This document shows positions 9,233-21,299 of a stretch of DNA of 64,000 nt, in pieces (positions within the stretch are counted from its first letter, which is position 1; the number at the start of each line of letters is the position of its first letter). The notes beneath the pieces were generated by a model. The model searched no databases. It was not told the DNA's origin and worked only from the letters and a program-made list of their open reading frames with translations. Origin of the DNA: Marinomonas spartinae (GTDB lineage: Bacteria > Pseudomonadota > Gammaproteobacteria > Pseudomonadales > Marinomonadaceae); NCBI RefSeq assembly GCF_016461715.1, contig NZ_JAEMUI010000010.1, positions 94,409-158,408 on the forward strand. Reading direction: 5' to 3'. Position numbers and translations under genes: made by a program.

Positions 9233-9937
9233 TTACCAGGGCACACTGTTCCCAAATCTATCTAGATATTTTAGTCCGGGTTTATGGATCTGAGCGAGCA
9301 GTACATTGACAATATCCGGCACCGTTTCCTCTAGGGTAAAGGGGGCTTGATCGCCTCCCAGGCCTGTACGGATCCAGCCTGGGGCCATCAGTACTATGGA
9401 TCTGGCTGTGTTCTGCTCCCGGACGGAAAAGCTTTTCACCAGCATATTAAGGGCGGCTTTACTGGCTCGATAGACTTCCCGCATACCCTTTTGGTTGTTG
9501 CTGATACTCCCTTGTCCGGAAGACATAACACCAATCAGGCCATCAGTCAGTAATAGATCCTCAAAGGCTTCAAGAACCCGCATGGGACCTAGGACATTGG
9601 TCAACATTACTTGGTTAAATTCTTCTGTGCTGACTTTGCCGATAGCAATCATCTGATCCTTAGTGGTCGTGCCCGCATTGCAATACAGCATGTCTAGCCT
9701 TTGCCCAGCAAGGCGTTCATGCAGAGTATGGATTTGTTCCTGGGAGGTAATATCCAAAGTTTCGATCCTAACTTGGTCCGGATATCGTTTGGCTAGGTCA
9801 TGCAATAAGCTAGGCTTGTTGTTGTCTCGTACTGTACCTATTACGTTCCAATTTTTGGATACAAACTCTTCGGCCATGGCATAACCTAAGCCCCGGGAAG
9901 CACCGATAATCAAAAGGGTTTTTGCTTGAGTTTTCAT
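9233..9937 (-). CDS. SDR-family oxidoreductase (csgA/C-factor-like)
   Basis: A 234-residue NAD(P)-binding protein with the motif IIGASRGLGYAMAEE, CNAG in place of the usual NNAG, and catalytic YRASKAAL. The short length and the C-terminal MAPGWIRTGLGG are typical of the C-factor/YciK-like SDR group. It is flanked by the intact mnmE upstream and the mnmE 3' ghost at its own stop codon. It therefore sits on a segment inserted at, or duplicated with, the mnmE end. The substrate is unknown. Confidence 0.87.
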   Translation of the reverse strand: MKTQAKTLLIIGASRGLGYAMAEEFVSKNWNVIGTVRDNNKPSLLHDLAKRYPDQVRIETLDITSQEQIHTLHERLAGQRLDMLYCNAGTTTKDQMIAIGKVSTEEFNQVMLTNVLGPMRVLEAFEDLLLTDGLIGVMSSGQGSISNNQKGMREVYRASKAALNMLVKSFSVREQNTARSIVLMAPGWIRTGLGGDQAPFTLEETVPDIVNVLLAQIHKPGLKYLDRFGNSVPW

Positions 9938-10259
9938 AGTGATTTTCCTTTATTTGGCAGAAAGAATCACTATAGGAGGCGATGGATCATTGCGGAAGAC
10001 GCATGGGTTGCACATATAACCTGCATACTATGCACTATGAGACTTTTGCACGACGACTGCGCTTGCCAATACTTTGTTAAAAACAGGCTCAAAATGCTCA
10101 TTTATAGCTATAAACTCCGCTTTCTCGTCTGTTTTTGCCGCGTTTTGGCGTCGCTTTTGACATCGTGCAAAGGTCTCACTATATTAATTTTATTGAAGTC
10201 TATTCGCTGTAGCCCGTTGAATTAGAGGATGTTTCTGCCACTAATGGGGATAACCAATT
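9938..10259. other. Intergenic region between mnmE and the SDR gene
   Basis: No convincing gene. An open frame over most of it has no ribosome site and overlaps the SDR start. The 14-base palindrome TTTATAGCTATAAA lies at 10101-10114 inside a pyrimidine-rich stretch that looks like a dispersed intergenic element. Confidence 0.5.
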
Positions 10260-11639
10260 CTACTTCCCAATACAGAAAGACCCAAAAATACGCCCTAAAA
10301 GATCGTCGCTGGTGAAGGCACCAGTGATTTCGCTAAGGGCTTGTTGGGCTTCTTTGAGGTCTTCTGCTAGCAATTCCCCTGCTCCATAACCGTTAAGTTG
10401 TTCGTTGCCAGCGTCTAGGAAGCGGTTAGCTTTGTTAAGCGCTTCGATGTGACGACGACGGGCGATAAAACCGCCTTCATTGGTGCTGTCGAAGCCCATA
10501 ACGGCTTTTAAGTGGTTTGTTAGGTCATTGACGCCCTCACCTGTTTTCGCGGATAGAGAGATCACAGGGACGTCTGAGACGATTTCCATTCCTGTTCCTT
10601 CTTGAGTTAAGTCGACTTTATTACGTACTAAAGTCAGGTGTTTCGTATCGCCAAGCTTTTCCATGAATTCGGGCCAGATTTCGTTAGGGTCTTTGCTATC
10701 GATGGATTGGCTATCGACCATCATGAGGATGCGATCGGCTTTGGCGATTTCATCCCAAGCACGTTGAATACCAATGCGCTCGACTTCGTCTGGGCTGTCA
10801 CGAAGACCGGCGGTGTCGATGATGTGCAGTGGCATGCCATCAAGATGAATATGCTCCCGTAGTACGTCCCGTGTGGTGCCTTCGATGCTGGTTACAATGG
10901 CAGATTCTTTGCCTGACAAAGCGTTAAGTAAGCTGGATTTGCCTGCATTAGGACGGCCTGCGATCACCACGCTCATGCCTTCACGAATTAAAGCCCCTTG
11001 ATTAGCTTCTTGTAGCACAGCTTTGAGTTTAGCTTGAATCTCAGCCAGTTCACTGGCGACTTTGCCGTCACCGATAAAGTCGATTTCTTCTTCGGGAAAA
11101 TCGATGGCGGCTTCCACGTAAATACGCAGATGAATCAAGGATTCCACCAGTTCGTCTACGCGTTTTGAGAATGCTCCTTGTAATGAACGCAGCGCGCATT
11201 TAGCGGCTTGTTTAGAGGAGCTGTCGATCAGGTCGGCAATGGCTTCGGCTTGGGTTAAGTCCATCTTGTCGTTCATAAAGGCACGTTCGGAGAACTCACC
11301 AGGGCGGGCAAGACGAGCGCCCAAGGCGACACAGTGAGTTAATAACATGTCCATGATGACAGGGCCGCCATGGCCTTGTAATTCGAAAACGTCTTCACCT
11401 GTGAAGGAGTTTGGTCCTGGAAAGTATAAGGCGATGCCTTCGTCAAGTTGCTCGTTCTGCGCATCTTTAAAGGGGACGTAATGGGCGTAGCGAGGTTTTG
11501 GGTCAAATCCGACGATCTGTTTCGCAATGGTTAGGCTTTTGGGGCCTGATAAACGAATGATGCCAACGCCGCCACGGCCTGGTGCGGTCGCTTGCGCTAC
11601 GATGGTGTCTTGGTCAATGGCGTATTGAAAGTCGGTCAT
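10260..11639 (-). CDS. mnmE: tRNA uridine-5-carboxymethylaminomethyl modification GTPase MnmE
   Basis: The 459-residue GTPase works with MnmG to install the cmnm5 group at wobble uridine 34. It has an N-terminal folate-binding domain ([21 protein letters not shown]), a helical domain, an inserted Ras-like G domain with GRPNAGKSS (G1), DTAG (G3) and NKVD (G4), and the essential C-terminal CIGK. It is the last gene of the conserved rpmH-rnpA-yidC-mnmE cluster, although a terminator separates it from yidC. A decayed copy of its 3' end lies 1 kb downstream. Confidence 0.97.
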   Translation of the reverse strand: MTDFQYAIDQDTIVAQATAPGRGGVGIIRLSGPKSLTIAKQIVGFDPKPRYAHYVPFKDAQNEQLDEGIALYFPGPNSFTGEDVFELQGHGGPVIMDMLLTHCVALGARLARPGEFSERAFMNDKMDLTQAEAIADLIDSSSKQAAKCALRSLQGAFSKRVDELVESLIHLRIYVEAAIDFPEEEIDFIGDGKVASELAEIQAKLKAVLQEANQGALIREGMSVVIAGRPNAGKSSLLNALSGKESAIVTSIEGTTRDVLREHIHLDGMPLHIIDTAGLRDSPDEVERIGIQRAWDEIAKADRILMMVDSQSIDSKDPNEIWPEFMEKLGDTKHLTLVRNKVDLTQEGTGMEIVSDVPVISLSAKTGEGVNDLTNHLKAVMGFDSTNEGGFIARRRHIEALNKANRFLDAGNEQLNGYGAGELLAEDLKEAQQALSEITGAFTSDDLLGRIFGSFCIGK

Positions 11640-11730
11640 AATAAAACTCGGTACGGTTTACGTCGGAAAATAGAAAAGACAAGAATAATGCCATTGTCCA
11701 TTAGCCGTAGAGTGATGGCAATCTAAACGT

Positions 11731-11760
11731 AAAAAAGGCCTCCCGAGGGAAGCCTTTTTT
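11731..11760 (-). terminator. Rho-independent terminator after yidC
   Basis: AAAAAAGGCcTCCC, a GAG loop and GGGAaGCCTTTTTT form a GC-rich hairpin with T-runs on both strands. It follows the yidC stop by 37 bases and precedes mnmE, so mnmE probably has its own promoter. Confidence 0.85.
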
Positions 11761-11797
11761 GTCTCATTTTTGTGCAATTGCTTTTCGAATGGGTCGA

Positions 11798-13468
11798 TTA
11801 ACCCTCTCGTTCGATTCGCTTGGTAATAATGTACTGCTGCAAGATCGACAAGCTGTTGTTGGTTACCCAGTAAAGGACAAGACCCGCTGGGAACCACAAG
11901 AAGAAGAAGGTAAAGGCAATTGGCATTAGCTTCATGATCTTCGCTTGCATTGGGTCTGGCGGAGTTGGGTTCAACATTTGCTGACCGAACATACTTAGAC
12001 CCATCAAAATTGGCAGGATAAAGTATGGGTCCATGACAGATAAGTCATGAATCCAGAAGATAAACGGAGCATGACGTAGCTGTACCGATTCCATCAATAC
12101 CCAGTACAAAGACAAGAAAACGGGCATTTGCACTAAGATTGGCAAACAACCACCCAGCGGGTTGATCTTCTCTTTTTTGTACAGCGCCATCATGGCTTGC
12201 GACATCTTCTGACGATCGTCTCCATACTGCTCTTTTAGTTTGGCGATTTCCGGTGCAAACTTGCGCATTTTCGCCATAGAGCGATAACTTGCTGCTGACA
12301 GTTTGAAGAACACCAATTTTACACAGCATACGATAAGAATGATCGAGAAGCCCCAGTTGCCCACAACGGAATGGATAAAGGACAACAAGCTAAAGATCGG
12401 TTTCGCCAAGAACCATAACCAGCCGTAATCAACCGTAAGATCAAGGTTTGGCGCGGTTGCTTCAAGATGTTTCTCGAGTTTTGGACCAACATAGAAGGTG
12501 GAGCTTAAGGTGTCTTTTTTACCTGGCTCGACGACGACCTGTGGGCCAACAAAGCCGATTAGGTTAAAGTCACCATTGGTACGTGCTTGCAGTGTGAAAT
12601 TCTGACCCTGTTCAGGCACCCATGCGGTCACAAAGTAGTGTTGTAACAGCGCTACCCAGCCTTTATCCGCCGTGACTTTGACAGGATCTTCTTTCATTTT
12701 TTCGAAAGAGACTTTGCTGTATTTGGTATCGTTATCAGAAATGGCACCGCCTAAGTATGGATGTAAGCCCATATTAGTGGATTGACTTGGATCCGGTGAA
12801 TTATCACGTTTGATTTGGCCAAATAGATTACCACGCCATACTTTGTCCGTGGTGTTATCAATGGTCATCATCTCTTTAATGCGATAATTACCTTTGGTGA
12901 AACGGAAGGTTTTGGTGTATTTCACCCCGTTCGCACCTGTGTAATAAAGGTTCACATTTAAAGCGTCTTGGCCTTTTTCAAGGGTATAAGACGTTTTTTC
13001 TGTTGTGTAAACAGGACGTCCTTTCGGTGAGGCATCCGGTCCATCCGGTCCGATCAACCCACTTTGTGTGACGTAGACATGTTCGGGCGTGTCTTCAAGA
13101 ATTACAAAAGGGGCGGGTTTGCCCAGTACTTTTGTGTATTTCAGCAGAGCGGCACCGACTATATCACCACCAACAGGGTTAATATCGACACTTAGCGTAT
13201 CCGTTGTAACGTGGATGAGCTTACCGGGTGCAACTTTCGTTACATTGTCTGGTATCTTGCTACTGTCCGCATTCGCATTGTGATGAGCGTTTGGTAAATC
13301 AGTTTCTGACTCTGATTGCTTGATTGTTTCAGCAGTTTGCTGAGTTGTTTGAGCTGCGCTTTGCTTGGACTGAGGACCATAATCTTGGTTCCACTGTAAA
13401 AACAGTAGATAGCCAGTGATAAAAAGCGCACCCCATAAAAAGTAACGTCTGAAATCCATGGTATTCAA
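11798..13468 (-). CDS. yidC: Membrane protein insertase YidC
   Basis: A 556-residue inner-membrane insertase that works alone or with Sec. It has an N-terminal helix (residues 5-24), a large periplasmic beta domain (VDINPVGGDIVGAALLKY), then the conserved insertase core (GNWGFSIILIVCCVKLVFFKLSAASYRSMAKMRKFAPEI split over two helices; GGCLPILVQMPVFLSLYWVL). The hydrophilic-groove Arg is in SYRSMAK. Its length matches gammaproteobacterial YidC. The yidD gene usually found just upstream is absent; only 85 bases separate it from rnpA. Confidence 0.97.
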   Translation of the reverse strand: MNTMDFRRYFLWGALFITGYLLFLQWNQDYGPQSKQSAAQTTQQTAETIKQSESETDLPNAHHNANADSSKIPDNVTKVAPGKLIHVTTDTLSVDINPVGGDIVGAALLKYTKVLGKPAPFVILEDTPEHVYVTQSGLIGPDGPDASPKGRPVYTTEKTSYTLEKGQDALNVNLYYTGANGVKYTKTFRFTKGNYRIKEMMTIDNTTDKVWRGNLFGQIKRDNSPDPSQSTNMGLHPYLGGAISDNDTKYSKVSFEKMKEDPVKVTADKGWVALLQHYFVTAWVPEQGQNFTLQARTNGDFNLIGFVGPQVVVEPGKKDTLSSTFYVGPKLEKHLEATAPNLDLTVDYGWLWFLAKPIFSLLSFIHSVVGNWGFSIILIVCCVKLVFFKLSAASYRSMAKMRKFAPEIAKLKEQYGDDRQKMSQAMMALYKKEKINPLGGCLPILVQMPVFLSLYWVLMESVQLRHAPFIFWIHDLSVMDPYFILPILMGLSMFGQQMLNPTPPDPMQAKIMKLMPIAFTFFFLWFPAGLVLYWVTNNSLSILQQYIITKRIEREG

Positions 13469-13553
13469 CTAATTTGTTTGGTTGGACAATGGGTTCGCAG
13501 AACCCTTTTAAAAAACACGCGCTATTAAACCAGCCTTTGACGGTTTTTTCAGC

Positions 13554-13952
13554 TTATTTCTGTGTTGAGTGCGTGCGTTTTTGGTTTGAGGTCGTTTTTT
13601 TCGACTTCTTCGCCAATTGATCCCAAGCTTTAGCTAAGCGTTTATGCAGCGTTGGGTTATCTAACTCTTTGATTCCCTGACGAGATAAAAAGATGATATC
13701 CATACCAGCTAATAAGGTTTGGTTATGGCGAAAGGAATCGCGTACCAAACGTTTGATACGATTCCGGCCTACCGCACGTTTGTCCGTTTTCTTGGCCACA
13801 ATCAGACCCAAGCGAGCTTGATCATCTTCTCGTTTACGTGCCAATAAAAGGAATTCGCCTGCGAAGACTTTGGAGGAGGTGTCGTTAAAGACAGATTGAT
13901 AATCCTCGGCATTCAGTAATCTGACATGCCGAGGAAAACAATATTCGGTCAT
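13554..13952 (-). CDS. rnpA: Ribonuclease P protein component
   Basis: This 132-residue basic protein helps the RNase P RNA bind and mature pre-tRNA. The family signature KRAVGRNRIKRLVRDSFR is present at about residues 57-74, with LLARKREDDQARLGLIVAKK before it. The C-terminal tail (KKSKKTTSNQKR) is basic and low in complexity. It starts eight bases after the rpmH stop, so the two are co-transcribed. Confidence 0.96.
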   Translation of the reverse strand: MTEYCFPRHVRLLNAEDYQSVFNDTSSKVFAGEFLLLARKREDDQARLGLIVAKKTDKRAVGRNRIKRLVRDSFRHNQTLLAGMDIIFLSRQGIKELDNPTLHKRLAKAWDQLAKKSKKTTSNQKRTHSTQK

Positions 13953-13960
13953 CAGCGTGC

Positions 13961-14095
13961 TTATGCGCTTAGAGCCTTACGACCGCGAGCACGACGACGA
14001 GCGATCACTTGACGTCCGCCTTTAGTTGCCATACGAGCACGGAAGCCATGGTTGCGTTTGCGTTTTAGAACGCTAGGTTGAAAAGTTCTTTTCAT
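13961..14095 (-). CDS. rpmH: 50S ribosomal protein L34
   Basis: The 44-residue protein [20 protein letters not shown]... is the standard L34 sequence, ending in RGRKALSA. The start ATG at 14095 is fixed by homology and by GAGAGAATTAAC upstream; an in-frame extension to 14149 is not supported. It is the first gene of the leftward rpmH-rnpA-yidC cluster and borders the origin region. Confidence 0.97.
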   Translation of the reverse strand: MKRTFQPSVLKRKRNHGFRARMATKGGRQVIARRRARGRKALSA

Positions 14096-14149
14096 GTTAA
14101 TTCTCTCACTGAATGCAGTGTTTGAGTTTTGAGGGTTAGCATTCGCCAA

Positions 14150-14609
14150 GCCTCGACAATTGATACGAAATCAGGGCGCGGATTTTAGAGCCTTTCGCCA
14201 ATGAATTCAATGATTACCCACCATCTATTGTTAAAAAATTAACCACACATTTGATTAACCTTTTACTCACAAGCTTGTACATCTTTAGTGGATAAAAATA
14301 TTTTATCCTTAAAAAGTTATGCACATAAGCTAAAGTAAATCTAATTATGTGTATAACTATCAAATAGTTACTAACATTTAAGGTTGTGCAAAACCTTTCA
14401 GACAAGGTGCGGTTAATATGTGTATAAGTAGTTGTTTTATGCACATCAAGAGTCGTTTACCTACAGGTGTGCATAACCTTGACTGTTATCAACAATCATG
14501 ACGTATCTTGAAGCGTTTTGGATTTTTTTCTATTTATATGTGGATAACTTGCTGTGAGAAAGGTAAAATCCGCTTCTTATCTGTCACTCAATCAGGGAGT
14601 ACGCCTAAA
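14150..14609. other. Chromosomal replication origin region (oriC) with DnaA boxes
   Basis: The AT-rich stretch between divergent rpmH and dnaA carries nine-base DnaA boxes. Exact TTATNCACA matches are at 14317-14325 (+), 14348-14356 (-), 14419-14427 (-), 14437-14445 (+), 14468-14476 (-) and 14539-14547 (-, perfect TGTGGATAA). One-mismatch boxes are at 14239-14247, 14287-14295 and 14486-14494. Runs of A/T at 14228-14245 and 14291-14315 could serve as the unwinding element. I see no GATC in the region, unlike E. coli oriC. Position and box density match Pseudomonas-type origins. Confidence 0.88.
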
Positions 14610-16157
14610 GTGTCTTTGGAGCATTGGAATCTTTGTCTGCAGCGCTTGCAGGAGGAGTTTTCCACATCGCAGTTCAATACTTGGATTCGTCCATTGCAGG
14701 CAGAAATAACGCCCAATGGGGAATTATGCCTTCGCGCGCCGAATCGCTTTGTGTTGGATTGGGTGAGTAACAAATATCAAACGCGTATTAAAGAACTCTT
14801 ATCTGAGTTTGCTGGGAGTGATCCTGCGGCCACCTTACGCTTTGCGGTAAAAGAACAGAACTTCGCTCAGGTGAATCAAGCACCACCGCCCCCTCCTACT
14901 CCCGTTGAACCTGTATCCAGTCCATTAAATAATGATGTGGCGAATGAGTCTGGCTATCGTCCAGGTTTTGGTTTGATGGATGGTGAACAGAGCCAACATG
15001 CGGATTTGGAATTTGAAGCGCCACTAACCTTATCGGATACAGGCTTACGCGAAAGCGATTTAGAGCCGTACGAGCAAGGTCAGTTACCCCTTACTCCTCC
15101 TAATCGTAAAGTGGAAGTGGAAGGCGGTATCAATCATGGGGCGAATCTGAATAACTCTTTTACCTTTGACAACTTCGTTGAAGGGAAATCTAACCAATTG
15201 GCTCATGCGGCCGCGTTACAAGTCGCTGAAAACCCTGGCGGTGCGTACAACCCCCTCTTTATATACGGTGGCGTTGGTTTGGGTAAAACCCACTTAATGC
15301 AAGCGGTGGGAACCAAGCTAATGCACCACAATCCGAATGCGAAGGTTGTGTATCTGCATTCAGAGCGGTTTGTGGCGGATATGGTCAAGGCATTACAGCT
15401 GAACGCTATTAACGACTTTAAACGCTATTACCGCTCAGTCGATGCATTACTGATTGACGATATTCAGTTTTTTGCGGGTAAAGATCGTACTCAAGAAGAG
15501 TTTTTTCACACCTTCAATGCCTTATTGGAAGGAGGTCAACAGATGATTCTCACCTGTGACCGTTATCCAAAAGAGATTCAAGGGCTAGAAGATCGTCTTA
15601 AGTCACGCTTTGGCTGGGGATTGACGGTGGCGATTGAGCCGCCGGAATTAGAAACACGCGTGGCGATTTTGATGCGTAAAGCGGACGAAAGCGGCGTGAA
15701 GTTATCTTACGAATCGGCTTTCTTTATTGCTCAGAAGATTCGTTCTAATGTGCGAGAATTAGAAGGCGCATTAAAACGTGTCATTGCCAACTCGCATTTT
15801 ACGGGTCGAGCGATCACACCCGATTTCGTAAGAGAGTCATTAAAAGATCTTTTGGCCTTGCAAGACAAGTTGGTGAACATTGATAATATCCAACGCATCG
15901 TGGCTGAGTACTACAAGATCAAAATCAGCGATTTGTTGTCAAAACGTCGCAGCCGGTCTGTGGCCCGTCCTCGTCAGGTGGCCATGTCTTTAGCGAAAGA
16001 ACTGACAAACCATAGTCTGCCAGAAATTGGCGATGCCTTTGGTGGTCGCGATCATACGACAGCACTGCACGCGATTCGTAAGATCAAAGAACTTCAAGAC
16101 ACGGATTCGGATATCCGTGAAGACTACAAACAATTGATGCGAATTTTGACGACCTGA
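14610..16157 (+). CDS. dnaA: Chromosomal replication initiator protein DnaA
   Basis: A 515-residue initiator with domain I ([28 protein letters not shown]), a variable Pro-rich domain II, the AAA+ domain (Walker [11 protein letters not shown], Walker B LLIDDIQF) and a domain IV box-binding helix ([14 protein letters not shown]). I set the start at GTG 14610. It gives a protein beginning MSLEHW, aligned with E. coli MSLSLW, and AGGGAG lies ten bases upstream. Extending to the upstream TTG would translate a perfect DnaA box. It is followed by dnaN, recF and gyrB. Confidence 0.96.
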   Translation: MSLEHWNLCLQRLQEEFSTSQFNTWIRPLQAEITPNGELCLRAPNRFVLDWVSNKYQTRIKELLSEFAGSDPAATLRFAVKEQNFAQVNQAPPPPPTPVEPVSSPLNNDVANESGYRPGFGLMDGEQSQHADLEFEAPLTLSDTGLRESDLEPYEQGQLPLTPPNRKVEVEGGINHGANLNNSFTFDNFVEGKSNQLAHAAALQVAENPGGAYNPLFIYGGVGLGKTHLMQAVGTKLMHHNPNAKVVYLHSERFVADMVKALQLNAINDFKRYYRSVDALLIDDIQFFAGKDRTQEEFFHTFNALLEGGQQMILTCDRYPKEIQGLEDRLKSRFGWGLTVAIEPPELETRVAILMRKADESGVKLSYESAFFIAQKIRSNVRELEGALKRVIANSHFTGRAITPDFVRESLKDLLALQDKLVNIDNIQRIVAEYYKIKISDLLSKRRSRSVARPRQVAMSLAKELTNHSLPEIGDAFGGRDHTTALHAIRKIKELQDTDSDIREDYKQLMRILTT

Positions 16158-16189
16158 TGGTCTAAGACTTTGATTTAACGGGGAAAATA

Positions 16190-17290
16190 ATGAAATTTTC
16201 AGTTGTCCGAGAGACACTTCTTAAGCCACTCCAACTGGTGGCAGGCGTTGTAGAGCGCAAACAGACTATGCCTGTTTTGGCCAATGTGTTGGTCGAAGTC
16301 AAAGATCAAACCTTGACGCTGACTGGCTCTGACTCGGAAGTAGAATTGATTGGTCATGTGACCTTGGACGAATGCGAAGAAGGTCGCATTACCGTACCAG
16401 CTCGTAAGCTAATGGACATTTGTAAGAGCTTGCCCGATAGTGCGGTGATTGAATTTACTTTGGATGATCAAAAAGCCGTCATTCGTTCGGGCCGTTCTCG
16501 TTTTAGCTTGTCCACCTTACCCGCCGATGAATTCCCGAACATTAAAGACATGCAAGGTGAATTGACCGTTTCTGTGGCGCAAAACAAAGTACGTCGTTTG
16601 ATTGAGCGCACAGGGTTTGCCATGGCCAACCAAGATGTACGTTATTACTTAAACGGCATGTTGTTTGAAGTAGCAGATGGTCAGCTTCGTGCGGTCTCAA
16701 CCGATGGTCACCGTTTGGCAACGGCGGTGGAAGACGCTCAAGTCAGTGGCGATCTCACTCAAGTGATTGTACCTCGTAAAGGCGTGTTGGAATTGAACCG
16801 TTTGCTAAACGACAGCGATGACACGGTTGAATTAACAATTGGTACCAACCACATTCGCGCTCGTGTGGCGGAATACGTTTTCACTTCGAAATTGGTTGAT
16901 GGCAAGTTTCCAGATTATCATCGGGTTATTCCACAAAAGAACGAAAAAATTGTCATTGCTGATCGTTCGGAATTGCGCCAAGTCTTCTTGCGAGCCTCGA
17001 TTTTGTCGAATGAAAAATACCGTGGTGTGCGTTTGATTTTATCGAATGGCATGTTGCAAGTGTATGCAAACAACCCTGAGCAGGAAGAGGCGGAAGAGTC
17101 CGTTTTGGTGCAATATCAGGGCGATAAACTGGAAGTCGGCTTCAATGTGGGTTACTTGCTAGACGTTTTGGGCGTGTTAGATTCGCAAGAAGTGCGTTTG
17201 TCACTCAGTGATTCCAACACCAGCAGTGCTTTGATCGAGGAAGCCCAAAGCCATGCAGCACAATACGTTGTGATGCCTATGCGTTTGTAA
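16190..17290 (+). CDS. dnaN: DNA polymerase III beta subunit (sliding clamp)
   Basis: A 366-residue clamp that tethers polymerase III to DNA as a ring dimer. The family features MKFSVVRETLLKPLQLVAGVVERKQTMPVLANVL at the N-terminus (cited in part), SLSTLPADEFPN, VSTDGHRLA and the C-terminal YVVMPMRL are present. It starts 32 bases after dnaA with GGGG at its ribosome site. A strong hairpin follows before recF. Confidence 0.97.
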   Translation: MKFSVVRETLLKPLQLVAGVVERKQTMPVLANVLVEVKDQTLTLTGSDSEVELIGHVTLDECEEGRITVPARKLMDICKSLPDSAVIEFTLDDQKAVIRSGRSRFSLSTLPADEFPNIKDMQGELTVSVAQNKVRRLIERTGFAMANQDVRYYLNGMLFEVADGQLRAVSTDGHRLATAVEDAQVSGDLTQVIVPRKGVLELNRLLNDSDDTVELTIGTNHIRARVAEYVFTSKLVDGKFPDYHRVIPQKNEKIVIADRSELRQVFLRASILSNEKYRGVRLILSNGMLQVYANNPEQEEAEESVLVQYQGDKLEVGFNVGYLLDVLGVLDSQEVRLSLSDSNTSSALIEEAQSHAAQYVVMPMRL

Positions 17291-17317
17291 TTCACCCCGT
17301 GATTCCTCGCACTGAAA

Positions 17318-17346
17318 CCTGCTTGCCTTGGCAAGCAGGTTGTCTT
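17318..17346 (+). terminator. Hairpin between dnaN and recF
   Basis: CCTGCTTGC-CTTG-GCAAGCAGG forms a perfect nine-base stem followed by TTGTCTTTTCTT. It probably attenuates transcription between dnaN and recF. Confidence 0.7.
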
Positions 17347-17368
17347 TTCTTAACGTTAGGTTAGTCCT

Positions 17369-18475
17369 ATGCCGCTGGTTCGTTTGGACATCTCTCATGT
17401 TCGTAACCTCGCGAGTGTGCGTTTTGAGCCCTCTTCTCAAGTGAATATTATTCTCGGTGAGAATGGTAGCGGCAAAACTTCTGTCTTAGAAGCCATCCAT
17501 CTACTCTCGTTTGGGCGCTCTTTCCGTAGCCACAAACACAAAACCTACATTCAGCATGAACAAGATTCTTGCCTCGTGTTTGCGCAACTTCACAATGAGC
17601 ATGGCCGCCCTACGCCCATTGGTTTACAGCGCCATCGCGATGGTCAAATCGAGGTGCGTATCCAAGGAGAACGGGCGCAGTCGGTCATCGAACTGGCTGA
17701 GCGTCTTCCTGTACAGCTGATTAACCCTGATGCTTTTCGATTATTAGAGGGATCTCCTAGTGTTCGACGCCAATTTATTGACTGGGGCGTGTTCCATTTT
17801 GATGTCGGTTTTATTCGTGCGTGGCGAGGTTGGCAAAAAGCATTAAAACAGCGGAATACCTTGCTCAGACGTGGTAAAATCTCACCAAGTTTACTGGCGG
17901 CTTTCGATCAGGAATTAATCCGTCTTGGTGAGCAAGTTAATGGGGCTCGTAAAGCTTATGTCGAGCGCTTAACTCCATACTTTTTGCAGGTATTGTCGGT
18001 ATTAAATGCCGAGTTGGCCGTGAGTTTGCAGTTCTACCAAGGCTGGGACTCACAAAAGACGCTGCAAATGGCTGTGGAGTCGGGGCGTGAGCGCGACATT
18101 GAGTTGGGGTATACCCACACAGGCCCACAAAGAGCGGATTTACGAGTGAAGAGTGCCAGCGGAGACGCTGTCGATACACTCTCCCGTGGCCAGCAAAAGC
18201 TGGTTGTTTCAGCGTTGAAAATTGCTCAAGGGCAATTGCTGATCGAAATGGGTCGGCCACTGGTGTTTTTAGTGGATGATTTACCCGCAGAGTTGGATGC
18301 CAACCATCGACAGAAATTGTGTCGTTTGTTGGAATCGTTAAACAGTCAAATTTTTATTACCAGTGTCGGACCAGATACCACGGATTTTACGTGGGCCGAC
18401 ACCACAGACGTTCGTCACTTTTCTATGAATAACGGCGAATTGTCCTTATCGAGCAAAGGTTTTCAGGAGAGTTAA
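17369..18475 (+). CDS. recF: DNA replication and repair protein RecF
   Basis: A 368-residue SMC-like ATPase that loads RecA at gaps with RecO and RecR. Walker A is GENGSGKTSVLEAI, the signature-like motif LSRGQQKLVV and Walker B VFLVDDLPAELD are near the C-terminus, and the N-terminal RLDISHVRNL is typical. The stop codon TAA is immediately followed by the ATG of gyrB, so the genes are coupled. Confidence 0.96.
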   Translation: MPLVRLDISHVRNLASVRFEPSSQVNIILGENGSGKTSVLEAIHLLSFGRSFRSHKHKTYIQHEQDSCLVFAQLHNEHGRPTPIGLQRHRDGQIEVRIQGERAQSVIELAERLPVQLINPDAFRLLEGSPSVRRQFIDWGVFHFDVGFIRAWRGWQKALKQRNTLLRRGKISPSLLAAFDQELIRLGEQVNGARKAYVERLTPYFLQVLSVLNAELAVSLQFYQGWDSQKTLQMAVESGRERDIELGYTHTGPQRADLRVKSASGDAVDTLSRGQQKLVVSALKIAQGQLLIEMGRPLVFLVDDLPAELDANHRQKLCRLLESLNSQIFITSVGPDTTDFTWADTTDVRHFSMNNGELSLSSKGFQES

Positions 18476-20899
<2,424 letters not shown>

Positions 20900-20921
20900 G
20901 GTTTAATCCATTAGTAAAAGC

Positions 20922-20957
20922 AAAGCCCCTGTTTCACGTGAAATTGGGGCTTTTTTT
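20922..20957 (+). terminator. gyrB terminator with embedded parS-like palindrome
   Basis: AAAGCCCC (20922-20929) pairs with GGGGCTTT (20946-20953), followed by a T-run. The interior, TGTTTCACGTGAAATT at 20930-20945, contains the 12-base perfect palindrome TTTCACGTGAAA and can continue the stem. Confidence 0.85.
20930..20945. other. parS-like site 1
   Basis: TGTTTCACGTGAAATT matches 14 of 16 positions of the widespread ParB-binding parS consensus (TGTTTCACGTGAAACA). It lies about 6.5 kb from oriC inside the gyrB terminator. ParB binding is inferred. Confidence 0.55.
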
Positions 20958-21011
20958 ATGAATTTTCTCAGTTCTGGTTGTCTTGTAATGGATGTATTAT
21001 TCTAGAAACGG

Positions 21012-21299
21012 TCATGCTTCACTCCATAACTCATCATCAGGCTCTGGAAGGTTTTTCCGTTTATACTCAAGTTTAAGTGTTTCAGGCCATTGAATATCGA
21101 GTGCATCTTTCAATGTGTACGCGCTAACATGGGCGATGACTTGACCTTGCAGGTCAGTTTCCCAAGAATCCCCATTCCATAGAAGAAAGTCATAAACGCC
21201 TGCTGCTGGCCCTAATTTGAATGCAACAAAATATAAGCCAGGTGTGTCAGGGGTATCAAATTTCCAAGGCAATTCTGTCTTGATGTCATTTCTCCTCAT
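21012..21299 (-). CDS. Small hypothetical protein
   Basis: A 95-residue soluble, acidic protein I do not recognise. It is rich in aromatic residues (WKFDTPDTPGLYFVAFK; FLLWNGDSWETD), and the C-terminus is charged (EPDDELWSEA). There is no signal peptide or membrane segment. No strong ribosome site precedes the ATG. The frame has normal amino-acid composition and lies in the gap between gyrB and an SDR gene. Probably real, function unknown. Confidence 0.55.
   Translation of the reverse strand: MRRNDIKTELPWKFDTPDTPGLYFVAFKLGPAAGVYDFLLWNGDSWETDLQGQVIAHVSAYTLKDALDIQWPETLKLEYKRKNLPEPDDELWSEA

Noticed and set aside
9926..10225. 99-codon open frame upstream of mnmE
   Set aside because: It overlaps the SDR start, has no family resemblance and an odd Cys/Leu-rich composition.
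14096..14149. N-terminal extension of L34
   Set aside because: L34 always begins MKRTFQPS; the extension has no homology.
14214..14444. Open frame across oriC
   Set aside because: It runs through clustered DnaA boxes and has no coding character.
14508..14609. N-terminal extension of DnaA from a TTG
   Set aside because: It would translate a perfect DnaA box, and homology begins at GTG 14610 with a good ribosome site.
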